From Methanocellales archaeon (GTDB lineage Archaea > Halobacteriota > UBA148 > JAUWXC01), in NCBI GenBank assembly GCA_030018435.1, contig JASEEY010000003.1, positions 34,950 through 98,949 on the forward strand: a stretch of DNA of 64,000 bases. Reading direction: 5' to 3'. A program made the position numbers and the translations under genes. Positions 16,731 to 25,373 of the stretch are shown here, piece by piece. Each line of letters begins with the position of its first letter. The first letter of the stretch is position 1. The notes beneath the pieces were generated by a model. It ran no database searches. It saw nothing but the letters and a program-made list of their open reading frames with translations, and had not been told where the DNA came from.

Positions 16731-17689
16731 TTTATCCCTCTTTCCACATTTTTTGCTGCCTTCACCATGTTGGATAACTTTGCAAATGCCGCCTTTCGTG
16801 TTAAATTTCGCAGTCCGCAATCGGGGTCAATCCATATGTTCTCGGCACCCAACTTTTTAACCGCACTCCGTATTCTTTTCTCTATTACTTCAATTGGTTC
16901 AACCCTAATGTCGTTTGAGTCAACGCATCCGTATCCGATCTGGATGTTACGTGCTTCGATCGCCTCGCGCTCAATGACACTTAGATTGTCTACGTTTGTA
17001 AACTCATGATCCAACACGCTGACGTTCAGCTCAAGAAGCTTTTTGAATATGTTGCGTACATCACCACACACATGCACAACCGGCGTCTTTACGGCCTCTA
17101 TCATTTTATTCACAGCCTGTATGCCAATTTCCACGTTCACTCCAACTGAGAAAACCGGTTCATCCACCTGAATGATCTTTGCCCCCGCCTTCATCAGCGC
17201 CGAGATTTCCATCGCCTGTGCATCGGCAATGTCGTAAATCAGCTCTGGGTCGTCGTTGGACTTATAAGGCGCCTTTTCGTCGACAACACTGGCATACGCC
17301 AATGTAGATGGACCCGTGACAATGCCCTTTACATCGCGCTTCGCAATGCCCTTTGCAAAAATATAGTCATCTAAAGTCGTTGGCTTTTCCGGAGGCGTGA
17401 TCCTGTCCACTACAATCGGGCGCCCAGCCCTAACCTTAAATCCCGGAATATTTCTCACGAACAAGGTGACGAAATCCGCTCTAACCTGTCCATCCGAGAT
17501 TAATTGAACGCCAGCATTGACTTGATCTTTTATTGCCTCTTCTATCGCTGACCTAAATGGGTCTTTCTCGCCTTTTATCAGCGCATAAACGTTGCTGACA
17601 TCCGGCTTGGTGGGATAGCTTCCCACAACCGTTGTGACGAAACCCGTTACATGGTTCGTTGTATCCTCCTCCTCGCATTCATAATACAC
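16727..17689 (-). CDS. Core MetE-type methionine synthase (corrinoid-dependent, MesA-like)
   Basis: This is the C-terminal half-type MetE only (about 320 aa), lacking the folate-binding N-terminal domain of bacterial MetE. It begins TTVVGSYPTKPDV. Zinc ligands fit PVVHVCGDV (His, Cys) and the later WIDPDCGLR (Cys). Short archaeal MetE proteins take the methyl group from methylcobamide or a corrinoid protein. The start overlaps mmp14 by 43 nt; no closer ATG or GTG is obvious before TTVVGSYP. mtrA/mtrH lie 3 kb upstream. Confidence 0.85.
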   Translation of the reverse strand: MYYECEEEDTTNHVTGFVTTVVGSYPTKPDVSNVYALIKGEKDPFRSAIEEAIKDQVNAGVQLISDGQVRADFVTLFVRNIPGFKVRAGRPIVVDRITPPEKPTTLDDYIFAKGIAKRDVKGIVTGPSTLAYASVVDEKAPYKSNDDPELIYDIADAQAMEISALMKAGAKIIQVDEPVFSVGVNVEIGIQAVNKMIEAVKTPVVHVCGDVRNIFKKLLELNVSVLDHEFTNVDNLSVIEREAIEARNIQIGYGCVDSNDIRVEPIEVIEKRIRSAVKKLGAENIWIDPDCGLRNLTRKAAFAKLSNMVKAAKNVERGIK

Positions 17690-18975
17690 TTGCCACCTAC
17701 TACGCCCCCCAGAGGATTCTTAGGCGTGCCCAAGGAATGCAGGCATCTGGCAAGCACAGCAGCCCCCCTTGCCAATCCATCATCTACGAAGACCACCTTC
17801 CGACGATCCAGTTCTTCGTGGATCAGCGCCGGTTTTGCACCAGTAATGGCTCCTCTGCCCGTGAGTCCGATGATACCATCTAATCCACAATCCCATGTAG
17901 CCTCTGCGATTCTTTTTACTAACTCTGCAGCGGTTTTGTCTATCAGTCCCATGACCTTTGCCTTACCACTTTCCCTTAGTAACTCGGCACTTAGCCTGCT
18001 TAATTCATTCAAACGACTTCCATTTTCTCCGACGTCCACCCCTATTAGGATGACACCCGACTCCTTCAATCCTTTGGGATTCACAGGGACGGTGCCAAAT
18101 CTTCTTTCAGTCTTCACCCTCTTGATTTTGATCGGGTTCATCACATCCTCTACATAGCTCTCTGGTACGTTAGTATCTGAAGTATTGGTTAACTGGAGCG
18201 CCGTCTCCACGACGGGTTGAGCCAGTGCATCGAATATCGCACCTGCTAATCCGCAATAACTTCCAACCACATCTGCATACGGTAACTTACCGTCCGTTAC
18301 CCTGCCCGACAAAGTCGTTCCAAAATCGATTCCAATACACGGATTTCTAAAATCGATTGAAGTCCACTTAGCACCTTCTTTAATCCCTGCTAAAACCAAT
18401 TCGCCCTCCATCTCGTTTGCTACAATTGGGGTCTTGATGCAACTCACGCCGGCGACCGTGCTATCAAAGATCACGGTATCCATAAATGAATAGTTTTGTA
18501 ATGCTGCGGGTAGATTTGATTTACTCATGGCACCAGTCATCTTGCGTGGCGGTATCCCCGCCGCCAGACAGCCATCGGCCAGCGCTTTAATAATTCCACC
18601 CACCTCTTCTGGCGTTTCAAACCCTGCCACCACTCCGGTGGACCGCACAGCAAAATCCAGGTCATTTACACTGATTCTTGCTTTCGTCAGGGACCTGAGA
18701 AGTATTTTTTTAACGGTCTCAGCCACTGCTTCACGGGATAGCGGCTGACCTCTCACCGTCAGTCCGAAGACTTCCTCGTCCTCTTTGGGTGGACGAATGA
18801 ACGTCGTCAATTCCACGGTTTTGTCCAGAAAATACGTTCGTCCCTTTTTTAGGTCAGTGGCAGTCAGTATGCATTTGGTTGTCGTGTTGCCGAGTTCAAT
18901 GGATGCGACTACGTATACACTATCTTTCTGCGCAAACGATGCATCCACGAACTTGCTTTTTGCGATCTCCACCAA
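17647..18975 (-). CDS. Methanogenesis marker protein 14 (ASKHA-type)
   Basis: The 442-aa protein matches the methanogenesis marker 14 family. It shows actin/Hsp70/sugar-kinase phosphate motifs: VASIELGNTTTKCIL near residue 25, CIGIDFGTTLSGRV near 225 and a glycine-rich IIGLTGRGAITGAKP near 375. No enzyme activity has been assigned. It is transcribed toward and overlaps the corrinoid-type metE by 43 nt. ASKHA proteins include reactivators of B12 enzymes, so a helper role is plausible (inference). Confidence 0.85.
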   Translation of the reverse strand: MVEIAKSKFVDASFAQKDSVYVVASIELGNTTTKCILTATDLKKGRTYFLDKTVELTTFIRPPKEDEEVFGLTVRGQPLSREAVAETVKKILLRSLTKARISVNDLDFAVRSTGVVAGFETPEEVGGIIKALADGCLAAGIPPRKMTGAMSKSNLPAALQNYSFMDTVIFDSTVAGVSCIKTPIVANEMEGELVLAGIKEGAKWTSIDFRNPCIGIDFGTTLSGRVTDGKLPYADVVGSYCGLAGAIFDALAQPVVETALQLTNTSDTNVPESYVEDVMNPIKIKRVKTERRFGTVPVNPKGLKESGVILIGVDVGENGSRLNELSRLSAELLRESGKAKVMGLIDKTAAELVKRIAEATWDCGLDGIIGLTGRGAITGAKPALIHEELDRRKVVFVDDGLARGAAVLARCLHSLGTPKNPLGGVVGGKCIMNARRRIQRTM

Positions 18976-19110
18976 TTTTCACCCCTGGTATATGAAATGA
19001 TAATATGATTGATTATACTTAATGACCTCTTATGTTAACTTTCTAAAACTTGTAGGATTCGTATAAAATCGGTAAATTTAAGATATTTCTGTCGTAAACA
19101 CCAATTAATT

Positions 19111-19239
19111 ATGGAGCTCTATCTATCGCAACAAATGTATGATTTTGAGTCGCAAAAAGAGGAAGTACTCAGGAAGCTGAAAAAGGAGCTGGGCGAGTGG
19201 ATGGCAGCTGAATATTATACGCCCCATCAAGCCTCCTGA
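19111..19239 (+). CDS. 42-aa charged small protein
   Basis: Below the ORF-track limit. ATG 19111 to TGA 19239; helical and charged in the middle (SQKEEVLRKLKKELGEW). It lies 12 nt before the zinc-finger gene on the same strand. No family recognised and no strong ribosome-binding site; support is its position and reading frame only. Confidence 0.4.
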   Translation: MELYLSQQMYDFESQKEEVLRKLKKELGEWMAAEYYTPHQAS

Positions 19240-19251
19240 TTCGAGGAACAA

Positions 19252-19407
19252 ATGTTCGAAATCGCTGGAATATGCGCCATCTGTGGACATGTTGCGAAAA
19301 AAATGCGCACGTGCCCTCTGTGCGGGAATATCGTCTGTAGCAATTGCATCTCAGAAGGAGTTTGCGTAATTTGTGCGCGAGGACGTTCTTCCAAATCATT
19401 AAAGTAA
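19252..19407 (+). CDS. 51-aa eight-cysteine zinc-finger protein
   Basis: Below the ORF-track limit. ATG 19252 to TAA 19407 encodes four CxxC pairs in order: CAIC, CPLC, CSNC and CVIC, the pattern of a compact two-zinc module of the HIT/treble-clef type. A GAGGAAC element lies before the ATG. The C-terminus is basic (ARGRSSKSLK). It may bind RNA, DNA or a protein partner; the family is not recognised. It is convergent with the degenerate DHH gene. Confidence 0.65.
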   Translation: MFEIAGICAICGHVAKKMRTCPLCGNIVCSNCISEGVCVICARGRSSKSLK

Positions 19408-19414
19408 GGCGAGG

Positions 19415-20452
19415 TCATTCTTTTGTTTCGATCACTGCAAAATACTTGGAAGAGACCACGTTCTTTATCGATTCAAACAACAGTTCCTTAGATTTGGTGA
19501 CATCTTTCTCTCCCTGAAGAACGGTCTCGAACACGCCCAGAGGTATCTCAAGGGTAGCATATACTGGCGTCCCTCTGGCTTCTGCCCATGCACCAAATAC
19601 CTTCTCTAACATGTTTCTCATATGAACCTCGATGTTTTTTGATTTTGCATAAACGTAGATATTCGCCTTGCCGATTGCAAATGTCAGCACCGTTAAAATG
19701 CCCTCCAGGTCCAATAAGTAATCACACACCTTTGGCAATGTACTTGGGTCTTTTGTATAGCCTATGCTCGTCACGAGGTGCGTGTCCTTTAACATCTTAT
19801 TTTTAATGGCCTCTGCCAGATCGGCAAATGTCTCCGATTTGACGGATGGGTGCTCCAGTCTCATTAATAGGTCTATGTCTGCACTCGGAAAAATCTCGAG
19901 GTATGCTTTGAGGTCGAACTCATGTAGGTTGACTATTAAACCTCTCGTCGCATCTCTAATCGCATATAAAAGTTGGGCAGCTAGCTGCTTGTCGACTGTA
20001 ATTTTAAGTCTTTTTAGATACTCTATCATTATGCTTGATGTCGTCTCTACATCAGACCTGATATCCTTTAATTCTGCTTTTATATCTCTGGTATCACCCT
20101 CATAACGTGCAATTACAATTGAAGGTGGACGCGTGATATGTTTCAACTGGCTTGGCACAGCGCCTACAAAGGCCAATTTCATATCATTGAGATCAGCAAT
20201 GCTCTGGAGCACGCTGAGGTCCTCCTCCATCAAATTGAGGAGTGTTTTGTTCTGGATGTCTCCCCTATAAAATATCTTGGCACCTATGTGAAAGTGTTCT
20301 GCTATTCTCTTGAGTGCCAAAGCACTAGCCAGAGAATCTGGCATCGGATCATCACATATGACGATAGCTAAACCCTTGTCCTCAGAAGACTGGACGAGCT
20401 TCTTCAGTTTCCTGGTAAGCATCTTCTTGCTTATACTGAGAATGTTTACCAC
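19415..20452 (-). CDS. DHH-family protein lacking catalytic motifs (pseudoenzyme)
   Basis: The 345-aa protein aligns by eye along its length with the DHH/DHHA1 part of the TrkA-N/DHH protein at 45800-47329. The metal motifs are degraded: HDNPDPDAIASG is CDDPMPDSLASA, VIDHHPAE is VIARYEGD, NMGSTATI is DVETTSSI and GIRTDT is AIRDAT. The C-terminal DHHA1-like region is present but also changed. Phosphodiesterase activity is unlikely; a regulatory or binding role is an inference. Start is GTG 20452 or ATG 20422. Confidence 0.7.
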   Translation of the reverse strand: MVNILSISKKMLTRKLKKLVQSSEDKGLAIVICDDPMPDSLASALALKRIAEHFHIGAKIFYRGDIQNKTLLNLMEEDLSVLQSIADLNDMKLAFVGAVPSQLKHITRPPSIVIARYEGDTRDIKAELKDIRSDVETTSSIMIEYLKRLKITVDKQLAAQLLYAIRDATRGLIVNLHEFDLKAYLEIFPSADIDLLMRLEHPSVKSETFADLAEAIKNKMLKDTHLVTSIGYTKDPSTLPKVCDYLLDLEGILTVLTFAIGKANIYVYAKSKNIEVHMRNMLEKVFGAWAEARGTPVYATLEIPLGVFETVLQGEKDVTKSKELLFESIKNVVSSKYFAVIETKE

Positions 20453-20500
20453 CTTGGGGTATCTTGTAGCTCATAAGGCTTTAAATATGTGACGTACAAT

Positions 20501-21433
20501 TCACACCAGCCTGTTTATCGGGTGATTTTCCTCCGGAGTGATATCAAAATCTGCAGCCGCCTCGGCTATCATGATATCGGCCATTGCAGCCATGGGAAAT
20601 ACGTACGGTGCGTTCTCAATTGGACCGTATAAAATAAAGTCGCCTGCAGCCATCTGCTGCAATCCAATCGAGCCAACATCGCATGCCTTGAAAATTAGGA
20701 TGTCGTCTTTCTTTTTGTTCCTCAGCCAGTTCCAAGAGGAGGGGGCGTTGTGAATCCCTGAGCCGACAGGAAAGCCCCACTTTGCCTTCGCCACTAGCGT
20801 CATTCTTAGCGCAATGCCAGCACCGTTGCCTATCGGCGTGATGCTTGGATCTATTAAAATTTTCGAAATTCCACAATCCTCTGCAATTTGAATCAATCCT
20901 TTCTCGGTGACGTTAGCACCATTTTCCAAGAGAGCAATGCGTCCTTCTAAAGAGGAATCCATTGCATTAAAGCCCATGACAATCGACGCATCTACATCCG
21001 AGTGCTTTAATACCTCTATTTCATCGTCGGTGATGGCCATGTTAATCGAGTTGTTGATCGCCCTGTCTGCAAGTCCCACTTCTGTCACGTACTTTACCCC
21101 CTCCATTCGAACACGCGCTTCAGTCGAATCGATAAGGAACGGTGCCTCCGTAATCCCGCTGACAAATTCTATGTATTTTTTAATGCCAACCTCACTGGAC
21201 CCAAAAATGTGAACTATGCAAGGATTCCCCGTTTCATCCGCGCAGGCAGATTGTTTGTTGATGATATCCTCTGCCTTCTTCTTGTCGAAGATGCCTTGAC
21301 CATCATCTTCGACGATCCTATGATTTGGATAAAATATGGTGCCAGCTAACACCGTGGCCAACTCGCCCGGCTGACCGCCAATTTTTACCCCTGCAATATT
21401 TATTATCTTCTGCTCTTTTTGAAACCTGAACAT
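20501..21433 (-). CDS. mtrH: H4MPT S-methyltransferase subunit H
   Basis: A 310-aa TIM-barrel methyltransferase with MtrH signatures: IAGVKIGGQPGELATVLAGT, NPCIVHIFGSS, ILIDPSITPIGNG and SGIHNAPSSW. MtrH moves the methyl group between H4MPT and the corrinoid of MtrA. It starts 9 nt after mtrA. None of mtrB, C, D, E, F or G is nearby, so this locus encodes only the soluble catalytic pair. Confidence 0.92.
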   Translation of the reverse strand: MFRFQKEQKIINIAGVKIGGQPGELATVLAGTIFYPNHRIVEDDGQGIFDKKKAEDIINKQSACADETGNPCIVHIFGSSEVGIKKYIEFVSGITEAPFLIDSTEARVRMEGVKYVTEVGLADRAINNSINMAITDDEIEVLKHSDVDASIVMGFNAMDSSLEGRIALLENGANVTEKGLIQIAEDCGISKILIDPSITPIGNGAGIALRMTLVAKAKWGFPVGSGIHNAPSSWNWLRNKKKDDILIFKACDVGSIGLQQMAAGDFILYGPIENAPYVFPMAAMADIMIAEAAADFDITPEENHPINRLV

Positions 21434-21442
21434 TATTTCACC

Positions 21443-22036
21443 TCATGTGATGATGCCGCTACTGATATCCAGTGACACGTCCTTAGATATCACGATGTCT
21501 CCCCTACCCCTTATCTCCAACCTCTCCCTCTTCCTCTTCTTTTTCCCTGCCAGAACGATCATGGGGGGCTCTGAAAATGCATCACCCTTGCCGTAGTATT
21601 CTTCTATAATCCGCAATATATTCTGCATGTCGGTTTCGCCAATTCTGTCGATGAGCTGGACTTGAGCCTGAAACCTCCTCACCGCATCCTCCGGGATATT
21701 TTCAATGAAGGGGATCGCGCCCTCTGAACCGATGATTCTTCCATTGCCATCAATAGCGTTGGCATGGATTGCCTTTAACGTATTACCGCTCATGTGCCCC
21801 CTAGACTCTTCTCCGCAAACCAATATAAATCGTATGTTTGGATTTGCCACTACATTTGCTATGATCTTTTCTATTCCGAGATTTTCGGTATGACAGGGAC
21901 CAATGAGGGCGACCTTTTTCATGCACTCTGGCGCAAGCTCAAAATGACTTGCGAGCGTGACAACGCAAATTCTGGATTTGTCGCTCCCAACTTGATAATC
22001 GCCCTTTACAACTGGCCAACCGTGCATGTAATTCAT
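21443..22036 (-). CDS. mtrA: H4MPT S-methyltransferase subunit A, soluble corrinoid protein
   Basis: The ORF track starts at 22093; ATG 22036 (MNYMHGWPVV) matches the family start and gives about 197 aa. The corrinoid-binding region has GPCHTENLGIEKIIANV, FILVCGEESRGHMSGN (cobalt-ligand His region) and GAIPFIENIP. Membrane-complex MtrA has a C-terminal transmembrane helix; here the tail is charged (GKKKRKRERLEIRGRG) with no anchor. The protein should therefore be cytosolic and pair with MtrH. Divergent from rfcL with 45 bp between starts. Confidence 0.9.
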   Translation of the reverse strand: MNYMHGWPVVKGDYQVGSDKSRICVVTLASHFELAPECMKKVALIGPCHTENLGIEKIIANVVANPNIRFILVCGEESRGHMSGNTLKAIHANAIDGNGRIIGSEGAIPFIENIPEDAVRRFQAQVQLIDRIGETDMQNILRIIEEYYGKGDAFSEPPMIVLAGKKKRKRERLEIRGRGDIVISKDVSLDISSGIIT

Positions 22037-22081
22037 TATGATGACGAACCTTAATTTACTTATGGATTGCGTACCGTATGT

Positions 22082-23347
22082 ATGATGATGCAAATTGAAT
22101 GGACCGAGAAATATCGCCCAAAAACGCTGAGCGAAGTGGCTGGAAATAGCAAAGCCATTGCCGAACTAAAGAAATGGGCAGAAGATTGGAAGAAGGATAA
22201 AAAAGCCGTAATTCTATATGGGCCACCGGGCATTGGCAAGACCTCTGCCGCCTATGCGCTCGCCAACGATGTGGGATGGAGTACCATCGAGCTCAATGCC
22301 AGCGATCAGCGTACGGCGGACATCATCAAGAAAGTAGCAGGTGCAGCAGCTATCACCGGCACTTTTGAGGGTGTGAAGGGCAGAAGGTTAATCATCCTAG
22401 ATGAGGCGGATAACATTTATGGCGATGCGGATAGGGGTGGCACAAAGGCGATAGGAGAGGTTATAAAAGATGCAAATCAGCCCATTATACTGATAGCGAA
22501 TGAATACTATGATATGTCCAAGACGCTCAGGAATTTGTGCAAGTCCATTCAGTTTAAGCCCGTTCAAAGCAAGATGATTGTCACCGTATTAAGGAGAATA
22601 TACCGCCGAGAATGTGTCGATTGCGATATTAAGACGTTAGAGGGCATTGCAGCCAGTGCACCAGATTTCAGGTCTGCGATTAACGATTTGCAGGCCATCT
22701 CGCAGGGCAGGAAGAAGGTCACCATTGATGACATAGCTGTTGGGGTGCGAGATACCAAGGAGTCGATTTTCAAAGTTCTGGCCAAAATCTTCAAAGATAG
22801 CACGCCGAAAGAGGCGTTATCTGCGCTATACACCTTGGACGAAAGTCCGGAGGATTTCATCCACTGGTTGGACGAAAATCTTCCCAAGGAGTATGAGGGC
22901 AAGGATCTTGTTAACGGCTTTGAGCGTCTATCCAGAGCCGATGTATTCCTTGGTAGAGTCCGCCGTCGACAAAATTATGGCATGTGGCGTTATGCCAACG
23001 ATATGATGGTGAATGGGATTCAAACCGCCAGATCCCAGGTATATCGCAAATTTGTCCCCTATCAACCACCCTCTTCATGGCGAAAACTCGCGGGAGCAAA
23101 ATCGGCAAGGATGATACGGGATTCTGTGGCGGCCAAGATAGGAAGGCACTGCCATGTATCGCAGCGCTATGCCCGCTCTGACCTGATTTCATTTTTCAAA
23201 ATACTCTTCAAAGACCCCAAGTATGCGGTCGGAGTTTCTGCACTACTAGATCTGAATCCTGAGGAAATAGCCTTCCTGTTGGGCGCCAAGCCCGATGCTA
23301 AGGACGTGAAAAAAGTGTTTGATGCGGCCAGAAAACAAATAGGATAG
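22082..23347 (+). CDS. rfcL: Replication factor C large subunit
   Basis: About 421 aa from the first of three consecutive ATGs (22082, 22085, 22088). WTEKYRPKTLSEVAGN is the canonical RFC start. Walker A is YGPPGIGKTS, Walker B is LIILDEADNI. The sensor 1 and SRC-equivalent regions and a collar domain follow. A C-terminal PIP-box is not evident. RfcL with RfcS loads the PCNA clamp. Confidence 0.92.
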   Translation: MMMQIEWTEKYRPKTLSEVAGNSKAIAELKKWAEDWKKDKKAVILYGPPGIGKTSAAYALANDVGWSTIELNASDQRTADIIKKVAGAAAITGTFEGVKGRRLIILDEADNIYGDADRGGTKAIGEVIKDANQPIILIANEYYDMSKTLRNLCKSIQFKPVQSKMIVTVLRRIYRRECVDCDIKTLEGIAASAPDFRSAINDLQAISQGRKKVTIDDIAVGVRDTKESIFKVLAKIFKDSTPKEALSALYTLDESPEDFIHWLDENLPKEYEGKDLVNGFERLSRADVFLGRVRRRQNYGMWRYANDMMVNGIQTARSQVYRKFVPYQPPSSWRKLAGAKSARMIRDSVAAKIGRHCHVSQRYARSDLISFFKILFKDPKYAVGVSALLDLNPEEIAFLLGAKPDAKDVKKVFDAARKQIG

Positions 23348-23357
23348 GAGCAGAGTT

Positions 23358-24191
23358 CTAAATGACCTGATCTCCTATGGTATCCCTCATATCCTTAAGC
23401 ACCTCTGCTACGATGCCATGGAAGAGACGTCTATCTTGAAGTTCTCTTCTCGCCCTCGTTTTAGCGTACTCATCTACCGCAAAGGGTATCCCAGCGTAGT
23501 TCACTTTTCTCAGTATCAAGCCAAAAGGCGGAGCGGGTTCTATGCCCTCTTTGTATTTGTCTGGCTCCAGCATGCTCCTTAGCCATGCTTCATCTCTTGC
23601 GCCAGCGCCCACCATGCTCAATCCGGTTACGATCTTCCGCGCCATGTGTTGTGCAAAGCTGTTAGCAATGATATCCATTATTATGAACGGCCCAGCTACT
23701 CTGATCTCGATGCGCTTTACGGTGCGTTTTGCGCTTTTGTCTTCGTCTTTCGTCGCAAAATTCGCAAAGTCATGGGTGCCAACCAGCAACTCAGAAGCGT
23801 GCCTCATCTTTGAAATTTCCAGTCCTTTGCCATACAGGATGTACCTATACTCCCTGCTAATCGCATTCCGTCTCGGATCAAATGCCTTTGAGACCTTTGC
23901 TGTCCCCCATACCCATATATCATCCGGCAATTCGCTGTTTATGATTCTGGGCGTTACCAGACTTGACGTTGTATTGAATGCGACCACCTGCTCAAGCGCA
24001 TGCACTCCTCTGTCCGTCCTTCCAGAGGCCGAGTACTTTGCCTTTTTCGGATCGTTAAAAATGCCCAACTTTTTCAGCGCTTTAAACAACGTTCCTTCAA
24101 CAGTTGGAACGTCTGGCTGAACTTGAAAACCGTAGTACCTATCTCCCAAATACGCCAATTTGAGCGCAACCCGCAATTGCACGCCTCCCAC
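23358..24191 (-). CDS. truA: tRNA pseudouridine(38-40) synthase TruA
   Basis: A 277-aa TruA with the catalytic Asp in SASGRTDRGVHA. Other family stretches are FQVQPDVPTVEGTL and NSFAQHMARKIV. It modifies U38-40 of the anticodon arm. The start is probably the GTG encoding the first residue (MGGVQLRVAL) or the internal GTG. It ends 10 nt from the convergent rfcL stop. Confidence 0.92.
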   Translation of the reverse strand: MGGVQLRVALKLAYLGDRYYGFQVQPDVPTVEGTLFKALKKLGIFNDPKKAKYSASGRTDRGVHALEQVVAFNTTSSLVTPRIINSELPDDIWVWGTAKVSKAFDPRRNAISREYRYILYGKGLEISKMRHASELLVGTHDFANFATKDEDKSAKRTVKRIEIRVAGPFIIMDIIANSFAQHMARKIVTGLSMVGAGARDEAWLRSMLEPDKYKEGIEPAPPFGLILRKVNYAGIPFAVDEYAKTRARRELQDRRLFHGIVAEVLKDMRDTIGDQVI

Positions 24192-24263
24192 TTACACTCA
24201 TCCCTACTTTTATCTATACCTTTTCCATAATTGTCGTAAAGTATTAACGTTTGTCTGAGATGT

Positions 24264-25373
24264 ATGATAGGATACGGGATGAAAGCGGTACTTGGGCTTG
24301 AAGATGGAACGGTCGTCAAAGGGAAGGGGTTCGGCGCAGAAGGAGTTGCCCTAGGAGAGCTGGTTTTTGCAACGTCTTTTACTGGCTATGAGGAGGCGTT
24401 GACAGACCCATCATATAAAGGTCAGATCCTGATGCTCACCTATCCACTCATCGGAAACTACGGCATCAGCTATGAGAATTTTCAATCTGATGGTATAAAG
24501 GCCGAAGGTTTTGTTGTAAGAGAGATTTGTGATCACCCCTCGCATCCCAAATCGAAGAGTACACTTCACGAGTTCCTAGAGAAAGAAGGCATACCGGGCA
24601 TCTGTGATGTGGACACGAGGATGCTTACAATACTCACACGAAAAAGAGGAGCGATGAGAGCTGCACTAATCACGGGAGATGATGATGGCGAGCGTGCCGT
24701 TGAGCTTGCTAGAGAGCAACCCACCATCTCCAAACTGGATTTGATTTCTGAAGTGACGTGCGCTGAGCCATATCAAATCAAAGGGCGCGGAAAGCGGTTT
24801 GTCGTGATGGACCTGGGAGTCAAGAGGAGTATCCTATCTGGTTTGAACCAAAGAGGCGTCGATATCGTTGTCGTTCCAGCCAGCACTACTCCAACGCAGA
24901 TTCAAGAGTATGAACCGGATGCGTTGCTGTTATCCAATGGTCCAGGAGATCCCATGCAAGCGAAGAATGCCATCTCTGTTGCGAGTGTCCTTGTCGGCAA
25001 AATTCCGATATTCGGCATTGGTTTGGGCCATCAGGTTATAGCGCTTGCCCTTGGCGCCAAGACATACAAATTAAAATTCGGTCATAGAGGTACAAATCAA
25101 CCCGTTAGAGATGTTGATACCGGAAAGATATACATTACTTCTCAAAATCACGGGTTTGCTGTGGATCCTGACTCATTGAATGATGCCGAACTGCGCGTCA
25201 CGCAGGTAAATGTAAATGATGGTACAGTTGAGGGGTTAAGACATGCATCTCTACCGATCATGAGTGCTCAATACTACCCAGAAGTAGCGCCAAGCCCAAG
25301 GGATGTGGAATTCTCATTTGACGCTTTTATGAAAATGGTTGGAGGATACGATGCCCAAGCGTCCGGATATTAA
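24264..25373 (+). CDS. carA: Carbamoyl-phosphate synthase small chain with inactive glutaminase site
   Basis: A full-length (369 aa) CarA. N-terminal domain: FTGYEEALTDPSYKGQI and IPGICDVDTRMLT. The C-terminal class I glutaminase domain has LLSNGPGDP, but the nucleophile motif GICLGHQ reads GIGLGHQ (Cys to Gly, codon GGT) and the catalytic His region QYHPEA reads QYYPEV (His to Tyr). The Glu is kept. Normal CarA splits Gln to give ammonia to CarB; this one cannot do so by the known mechanism. Start may be ATG 24264 or 24279. It overlaps carB by 23 nt. Compare human CPS1, which also lost its Cys and uses free ammonia. Confidence 0.92.
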   Translation: MIGYGMKAVLGLEDGTVVKGKGFGAEGVALGELVFATSFTGYEEALTDPSYKGQILMLTYPLIGNYGISYENFQSDGIKAEGFVVREICDHPSHPKSKSTLHEFLEKEGIPGICDVDTRMLTILTRKRGAMRAALITGDDDGERAVELAREQPTISKLDLISEVTCAEPYQIKGRGKRFVVMDLGVKRSILSGLNQRGVDIVVVPASTTPTQIQEYEPDALLLSNGPGDPMQAKNAISVASVLVGKIPIFGIGLGHQVIALALGAKTYKLKFGHRGTNQPVRDVDTGKIYITSQNHGFAVDPDSLNDAELRVTQVNVNDGTVEGLRHASLPIMSAQYYPEVAPSPRDVEFSFDAFMKMVGGYDAQASGY

